Assembly: GCF_020819595.1 (NCBI RefSeq)
Contig: NZ_JAJHNP010000037.1
Location: 1-48,336 of the forward strand
Length of the DNA stretch: 48,336 bases
Source: Streptomyces barringtoniae
GTDB taxonomy: Bacteria > Actinomycetota > Actinomycetes > Streptomycetales > Streptomycetaceae
Direction: 5' to 3'
Below are positions 44,254-48,336 of the stretch, one piece after another. The notes under the pieces are model-generated. The model saw only the letters and a list, made by a program, of their open reading frames with translations, did not search any database and was not told the origin of the DNA. Each line of letters begins with the position of its first letter. Position 1 is the first letter of the stretch. A program made the position numbers and the translations under genes.

Positions 44254-44599
44254 TCACAGGCCGGGTGCCTGGAAGCCGTTCGGGTACCAGAAGGCGGCGG
44301 CGTACCAGACCAGGGCGATAGCGGTGACAAGGGTGCCTCCAGCCAGGGGGAGCGCCCAACCGGGCCAGCGGCGGTGACGGACCACGATCACCTTGGCGAC
44401 GAAAGTCCCGACGAGGAAGCAGCCGGTGAGCGAGTGCAGTGCAGGCGGGTGTCGGTCAGCTGGACACCGTAGGCGGTGATGCAGTGCTCAGCGATGGGGA
44501 GCGAGAGGGTGCGGCGCGCAGTGCGGGCAGGCGGCCGTACATCCAAAAGGCGAGAAATAGCTGAATCAGCGTCAGGCCTAGGAGTTGACGCTTTGTCAT
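44254..44599 (-). pseudogene. DUF6529-like membrane protein, two frameshifts
   Basis: ATG 44599 begins TKRQLLGLTLIQLFLAFWMY and GRLPALR. After a shift the second frame gives AEHCITAYGVQLTDTR, and after another PALHSLTGCFLVGTFVAKVI, VVRHRRWPGWALPLAGGTLV and ALVWYAAAFWYP to TGA 44254. This matches the helix order of the small Streptomyces membrane proteins known as DUF6529, but part of the central region is missing. These proteins often neighbour electron-transfer genes; none is seen here. Confidence 0.62.
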
Positions 44600-44692
44600 G
44601 CCACGTTCCGCTGGCTGATCGAGGGCGGCACCCAGGGACTCGCCGTGCCTGTCCTGGCACTGGTTCATGGGGTCACCTCCACGGTCGCGGCC

Positions 44693-45162
44693 ATGAAGGG
44701 AGGTGGTGCTGAGTGCAAGGGCCCGCCCGATCCGGAGTTGGTTGCGGTGTGGGTGTCGGTGTCCTTGTTGGTCCAGGTCGCCGTCGTATCCGCTGGCCGA
44801 TCGGCTCGTACGGCGGGCCGCCGCAAGCGCGCAGCCGCAGTCTGCGGCCGCTGCCGTACCGGGCGTCCCGCGGCGAACCGAAGGAAGCCGGCTCGACCGG
44901 TTGCTCCAGCAGGCCGCGTCCCGACGTCGTACCGTCTGGCGGAGGCAGCTGGTTGGAGTCGCCACGGCCACGACGGTCATCGCGGGGCAGCGTCGGGAGG
45001 CACGTGGCTGGCTACCATCGCGGCCACCAGCGGCCAGGTGGCGCAGCCCGCACCGACGTCACCGGCCCCGGTCCGCACATTTTCAACCGGACCCACCTGC
45101 GCAAACACCACACCAAGGCGGTCATCCCCGAGAAGAAGGACGAGACCGCCAACCGGAACTAG
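44693..45162 (+). pseudogene. Second anti-sigma factor relic fused to an IS5 fragment
   Basis: The block RLDRLLQQAASRRRTVWRRQ with LVGVATATTVIA, then after a frameshift ASGGTWLATIAATSGQVAQP and APTSPAPVRTFS, mirrors the intact anti-sigma protein (LLEQLLQQTTARRRTTRRRR ... VAQPGTTSPAPVRTLS). The ribosome-site context ATGAAGGGAGGTGG near 44693 also resembles that of the intact copy. The zf-HC2 part is missing. From about 45087 the frame switches to HLRKHHTKAVIPEKKDETAN, an IS5 transposase piece like the one at 27 kb. It looks like a decayed paralogue or old duplication. Confidence 0.6.
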
Positions 45163-45586
45163 GGGCGGACGTAAGGCCGAGTCATGACTTCCATGTTGTG
45201 GCCGTCCGGGGCGTCGAAGTAGGCGCCGCGGCCACCGAATAGACGGTTGATCTGGCCGGCTTCGGTATGGCTGGGGCAGGCGTAGTAGGCAACCCCGACC
45301 ACCTCCAGGCGGGCGATCATGGCGTCGAACTGCTCGTCGGGCACCAGGAAGGCGTAGTGCTGTGACTGGATCGGCTCGTCCCTCTTCTCGTAGTAGTCGA
45401 GCGTCACGCCGTTGCCGAGGTCGACAGGCAGGAACGGCCCAAACGGGGTGCCGACCTTCAAGCCAGGATCGCGGCGATGAACTCGGCAGACAGGCGCCGG
45501 TCACTTGCGTAGATGGCGGTGTGGTTCAACTGGACACCGGCCGCCGGCGGCACGGGTTCACGCGGGTACCGCTGGTCAGAGGACAT
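45159..45586 (-). pseudogene. VOC/glyoxalase-family protein, split by one frameshift
   Basis: ATG 45586 encodes MSSDQRYPREPVPPAAGVQL and HTAIYASDRRLSAEFIAAILA, then stops at 45458-45460. The rest (KVGTPFGPFLPVDLGNGVTL, HYAFLVPDEQFDAMIARLEV, RGAYFDAPDGHNMEVMTRPY) follows in the other frame from a TTG that overlaps the stop (TTGA). The pattern H-x-A-I-Y...HYAFLV...GRGAYFDAPDGHNMEV is a complete vicinal-oxygen-chelate protein of ~140 residues. Because the two halves form one fold, a one-base indel is more likely than two genes. Confidence 0.75.
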
Positions 45587-45825
45587 CAGTGGTGTGTCTC
45601 CGGTCTTGGGATCCGCTGTGGTGAAGCGCCGCATACGGGCGCCGGGAACAAAGACGCGGAGAAGGGGGCGGGCCTCTTGCCCGCCTCGCACTCACGCCGA
45701 GGCCGGAAACCTCGCTCGTGCATGGCTCATGGCCGACCCGGCAGTCACCCGACCGACTTTACTGAGCTTGAACTCGGGTTGTCGTGGCTGCTGACAAGGC
45801 TTGATCCTCGCGGTACGCCGTCGTT

Positions 45826-46905
45826 ATGAGGTACGCGCAGGGTGGTGGGTTGACGGATGAGCGGCGACAGTACCGCGAAGGCATCCGGATGATGGCCGCC
45901 GAGCGGTTCGCGGTGGGCGAGCCGATCTCGGTGATCGCGAAGGAGTTACGGGTCAGTGTCCGCTCGGTCCAGCGGCGGCGGGCCTGGGGCGGCCCGCGGG
46001 CTCTGCGGTCGGCCGGTCCCGCCGCCCATCCCCGGCTGAGCGATGCCCGGTTCGTCGTGCTGGAAGGGGAGTTGGCCAAGGGCCCGGTCGCGCATGGCTG
46101 GCCCGATCAGCGGTGGACGCTGGCGCGGGTCAAAACCGTGATTGGCCGGCGATTCCACAAGAGGTACACCCTCCAGGGCGTGCGCAAGCTGCTGATCCGG
46201 CACGGTTTCTCCTGCCAGGTGCCGGCCAGACGGGCCGTCGAACGCGACGAGGAAGCGATCTGCGGCTGGGTGATGGAGACCTGGCCGCAGGGGGAAGCAC
46301 TGCGGCGGCGCTCGGGGCATGGCTCGTCTTCGAGGACGAGGCCGGCTTCTCGATGACGCCGCCGACTGCACGCACCTGGTCCCGCCGGGGGCACACGCCC
46401 GTCATCCGGGTCCGGGGCCGCACCTCGCGCCAGCTCTCCATCGCCGCCCTGACCTGCTGCAAAGCAGGCGAACGGTCACGCCTGATCTACCGGCCCAGGC
46501 GGCATCGCGGACGGCGGGGCGAGCGCAGGAGCTTTGCCTGGAGCGACTACCGCGACCCGCTGATCGCCGCCCACCGACAGCTCGGCGCCCGCATCGTCCT
46601 GATCTAGGACAACCTCGGCACGCACCTTTGCGCAGACATGCGAGCGTTCATCGACGGCCAGGACTGGCTGACCGTCTTCCAGTTACCGGCCTACGCGCCC
46701 GAACTCAACCCCGTCGAAGGTGTGTGGTCGCTGCTGCGACGCGGCTACACCTCCAACGTCGCCTTCACCAACCCAGACCACTTGATCCGCGCCGTCCGCC
46801 AGGCCTTCGCGAGATCCAGTACCGCCCCGCTCTCCTCGACGGCTGCCTCACAGAAACCGGACTCGCCTTCGGAACCGGACAGTCACCGCGACACCACGAG
46901 TTCAA
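45826..46905 (+). pseudogene. IS630-family transposase with frameshifts and in-frame stop
   Basis: ATG 45826 starts an N-terminal helix-turn-helix part (YREGIRMMAAERFAVGEPIS, ELRVSVRSVQRRRAWGG, RFHKRYTLQGVRKLLIRHGF). A frameshift near 46300 leads into the DDE domain: LVFEDEAGFSMTPPTARTWS, and DNLGTHLCADMRAFIDGQDW preceded by TAG (46605-46607) where TGG is expected, then YAPELNPVEGVWSLLRRGYT. A second shift near 46805 restores GLREIQYRPALLDGCLTETG. At least three lesions make it inactive. Confidence 0.8.
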
Positions 46906-47079
46906 GCTCAGTAGTGACCATCACAGGCTGGGGCCATGCCCGTTCCTCGGCTGTGCTCCGCCGCAGGTCAAGCCGCCGTTGGAAAATCCGACGTCAATGA
47001 CGTGGCTGGCGAGGGTGGGACGAAGGACGGCGTGGCCTTCGGCCATGGCGTGCAGGAGCCCTGGTCGGCTGCTCCCGCG

Positions 47080-47310
47080 CTTGCCCTGGCAGCCACCTAC
47101 CTCCTTTCCTGGACCAAAACGCGCCTGCTCAAGGGCAAGTTGGCCATCTCCGAGCCGAAGAGTCTCCGCTACCGACTCCCGCACTCCGCCGCCCGCCTCA
47201 ACCACGGCGCCCGCCGCCTGCACCTGCGGATCGCCGCCACCTGGCCCTGGCGCCACGACCTGGCGGCCGCCTTCACCCGACTACGGAGCCTGCCCCGGCC
47301 CGCCACCTGA
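47080..47310 (+). pseudogene. IS1380-family transposase, C-terminal fragment
   Basis: The frame ALALAATYLLSWTKTRLLKG, then ISEPKSLRYRLPHSAARLNH and HLRIAATWPWRHDLAAAFTR to TGA 47310 matches the end of IS1380 transposases (L-x-W-T-x...EPKTLRYRLLHxAAR...LRIAxxWPW). The DDE catalytic part is absent; the left end joins IS630 remains. Confidence 0.68.
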
Positions 47311-47430
47311 GCCAGTACGACCGTCCCTGCCCAGCCCCGACCGAGGACCCTTGGAGAGCCCGACCTCTCCGCGTCGGGCCCTCGGCATGCCCCGCGACCG
47401 CGTACGGCCAGCAGGACGTCACCAACGCCG

Positions 47431-47709
47431 TCAACCCAGCTCAGCCGGAGCCGACTGAAAAGCGGAGGCCAGGTCGTGCTCGGTGATCTCGTCGGCTGGG
47501 CGGTGGAGTGTCCAACGGTGGAGCCCGCCGTCCATGGGCAGCACCTCGACGACGGTTTCCAGCGGTGGGTAACCGAGTTCACCACAGCTGAATTGGCGGA
47601 TCACGACGGCGGTGTCGTCGTCCAGGCCGAGCAGGATGCGCACAGCGTCCCTCAGTTCGCGAAGGTGCGGACTCGGCCAGGCGATTCCTGGGCGTGGTTC
47701 CAGGTGCAT
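47431..47709 (-). CDS. Small hypothetical protein
   Basis: The 92-residue acidic protein begins MHLEPRPGIAWPSPHLRELR and has a strand-helix pattern (DAVRILLGLDDDTAVVIRQF, SCGELGYPPLETVVEVLPMD, LHRWTLHRPADEITEHDLAS). No membrane segment or metal motif is seen. It resembles small conserved Streptomyces proteins, but I cannot name the family. It follows the membrane protein gene by 66 bp on the same strand and may be the last gene of that operon. Confidence 0.62.
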   Translation of the reverse strand: MHLEPRPGIAWPSPHLRELRDAVRILLGLDDDTAVVIRQFSCGELGYPPLETVVEVLPMDGGLHRWTLHRPADEITEHDLASAFQSAPAELG

Positions 47710-47775
47710 GGGAGATACCTCTTGCTTCCGGGAAGAGTGGCAGGTGTCGCAGACGGCGGGCTTCGCCGTGGTGGC

Positions 47776-48231
47776 TCAGTCGAATGGTGTGCGGGTGGTG
47801 GCCCGGTTCGGGATCGGTGGCCTGACGGGTGGTCGGGCAGCGCGGTGTTGTGTGGCCACCGTCATCTGCCAGATGGCGAGGAGCAGCAGCGTGCCGGTTT
47901 CGGCGAGGAGGCTGAGGACGGCTTGTGGTGCCGGTTGCAGACCGCGCTCGGTGAATCCGAACACGCCAACGGTGCGCGAAGCGGTGAAGCCGACGAGGGC
48001 GCCGAGCTCGACGCCTGCCGCGGCGGCCCTCAGCAGCGGGGGTGGTGTCCCGATCAGCAGCAGGGCAGCGAGGGCGAAGGATGCGCTGGCCTGGAGCAGG
48101 AACAGGGGGCCGATGATGTGGATGAAGCGGTACTCGTCGACGTAGAGCTGGGCGTGGATGTATCCGCCGGCGGCGAGGGTTGCGGCGGTCGCCCACCGCA
48201 AGGCCGGGATGGGGAGTCTTTGGGTGTTCAT
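47776..48231 (-). CDS. Four-helix integral membrane protein
   Basis: The 151-residue protein has about four hydrophobic segments (LRWATAATLAAGGYIHAQLY, IGPLFLLQASASFALAALLL, AAAAGVELGALVGFTASRTV, AVLSLLAETGTLLLLAIWQM) and a short basic, proline-rich tail. The GYIHAQLY block with His in the first helix and the aromatic FIHIIGPLFLL region are typical of small Streptomyces membrane proteins found beside redox enzymes. Function unknown. Its ATG overlaps the stop of the upstream gene (ATGA), so it is translationally coupled to it. Confidence 0.75.
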   Translation of the reverse strand: MNTQRLPIPALRWATAATLAAGGYIHAQLYVDEYRFIHIIGPLFLLQASASFALAALLLIGTPPPLLRAAAAGVELGALVGFTASRTVGVFGFTERGLQPAPQAVLSLLAETGTLLLLAIWQMTVATQHRAARPPVRPPIPNRATTRTPFD

Positions 48232-48336
48232 GCCAGCCTCTGGTTCTTGATGGCCAGTTCGCGGTCGCCTTGGCGGTAGCCGACGCTGCGGATGCCGAGT
48301 GCGTCCTTGAGCTGCCGGGCGGGAACGACCTGCGGG
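48228..48336 (-). CDS. C-terminal end of an unidentified protein, continues beyond window
   Basis: The last 35 codons (VVPARQLKDALGIRSVGYRQ, GDRELAIKNQRLA, then TGA) are visible, and the start lies beyond the right edge. The stop overlaps the ATG of the membrane protein gene. The family cannot be judged from this short piece. Confidence 0.6.
   Translation of the reverse strand, partial: PQVVPARQLKDALGIRSVGYRQGDRELAIKNQRLA

Noticed and set aside
45458..45463. Two overlapping genes (TTGA) instead of a broken VOC gene
   Set aside because: The two parts together form one standard VOC domain, and the second part lacks a ribosome site of its own.
46319..47458. 379-residue open frame across the IS630/IS1380 junction as a real gene
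   Set aside because: Only a short piece (GLREIQYRPALLDG) is meaningful; the rest is out of frame with both transposases.
1..48336. tRNA or rRNA genes, attachment sites, replication origin
   Set aside because: No cloverleaf, rRNA-like stretch, integrase with flanking repeats or origin-type repeats was recognised by eye; a dedicated tRNA search would be needed to exclude them fully.

Overview
The window looks like an accessory part of a Streptomyces (or close actinomycete) chromosome or large plasmid. The base composition is very GC-rich with strong third-position GC, GTG and TTG starts are common, and the gene families are typical of the genus: a PAS/SpoIIE phosphatase, RsbW-type ATPases, a zf-HC2 anti-sigma factor, HxlR and MmyB-type regulators, an LGFP protein and secreted nucleases. 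No rRNA, tRNA or CRISPR array was seen. Intact genes alternate with insertion-sequence pieces and broken genes. At least a dozen genes carry in-frame stops, frameshifts or cut ends, as expected in a decaying subtelomeric or plasmid-like region; part of the frameshifts could be assembly error.

Layout. 0-2 kb: 3' part of a secreted beta-propeller/LGFP protein. 2-2.7 kb: IS21 istB relic. 2.7-7.7 kb: nuclease effector island, with a WXG-like REase-fold toxin and candidate immunity gene, a lipoprotein with an HNH-like motif, and a secreted NucA/NucB-type DNase with a neighbour of unknown function. 8.4-12 kb: hypothetical gene, terminase relic, hydrolase relic, FUSC protein, and an alcohol dehydrogenase and an MFS transporter that cut each other at one junction. 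12-14.3 kb: divergent MFS exporter and MmyB-type regulator. 14.4-15.8 kb: cobalt-type nitrile hydratase operon, broken in beta and accessory genes. 16-17.3 kb: mosaic of sigma factor tail and truncated Ku. 17.6-19.7 kb: shattered hypothetical gene, strong terminator and PAS/SpoIIE phosphatase. 20-23.2 kb: two divergent IS110 transposases sharing a structured noncoding stretch. 23.4-27 kb: esterase, ArsR-type relic, HxlR regulator divergent from an SDR/SnoaL-like operon across a large dyad. 27-29.2 kb: IS5 relics around an NTF2-like gene.

29.5-35.3 kb is the most unusual block. Four co-directional genes encode a GT4 glycosyltransferase, a glycine-rich protein with two copies of an unfamiliar beta module, a second protein ending in the same module, and an SGNH hydrolase (frameshifted at a G7 tract). 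I infer a glycan-linked surface or fibre system. 35.7-37.8 kb: HNH nuclease relic and an accessory tatA/tatC pair. 38.2-42.5 kb: RsbW-like ATPase plus coupled partner, frameshifted ZIP transporter, and DMT transporter coupled to a small protein. The RsbW-like gene and the small-protein gene are each preceded by a copy of the same 49-bp element (38 of 49 identical), which suggests common regulation. 43-45.1 kb: ECF sigma relic, anti-sigma factor without a working sigma, DUF6529-like relic and a second anti-sigma relic. 45.1-47.3 kb: frameshifted VOC gene and IS630 and IS1380 relics. 47.4 kb to the end: start of another minus-strand operon.
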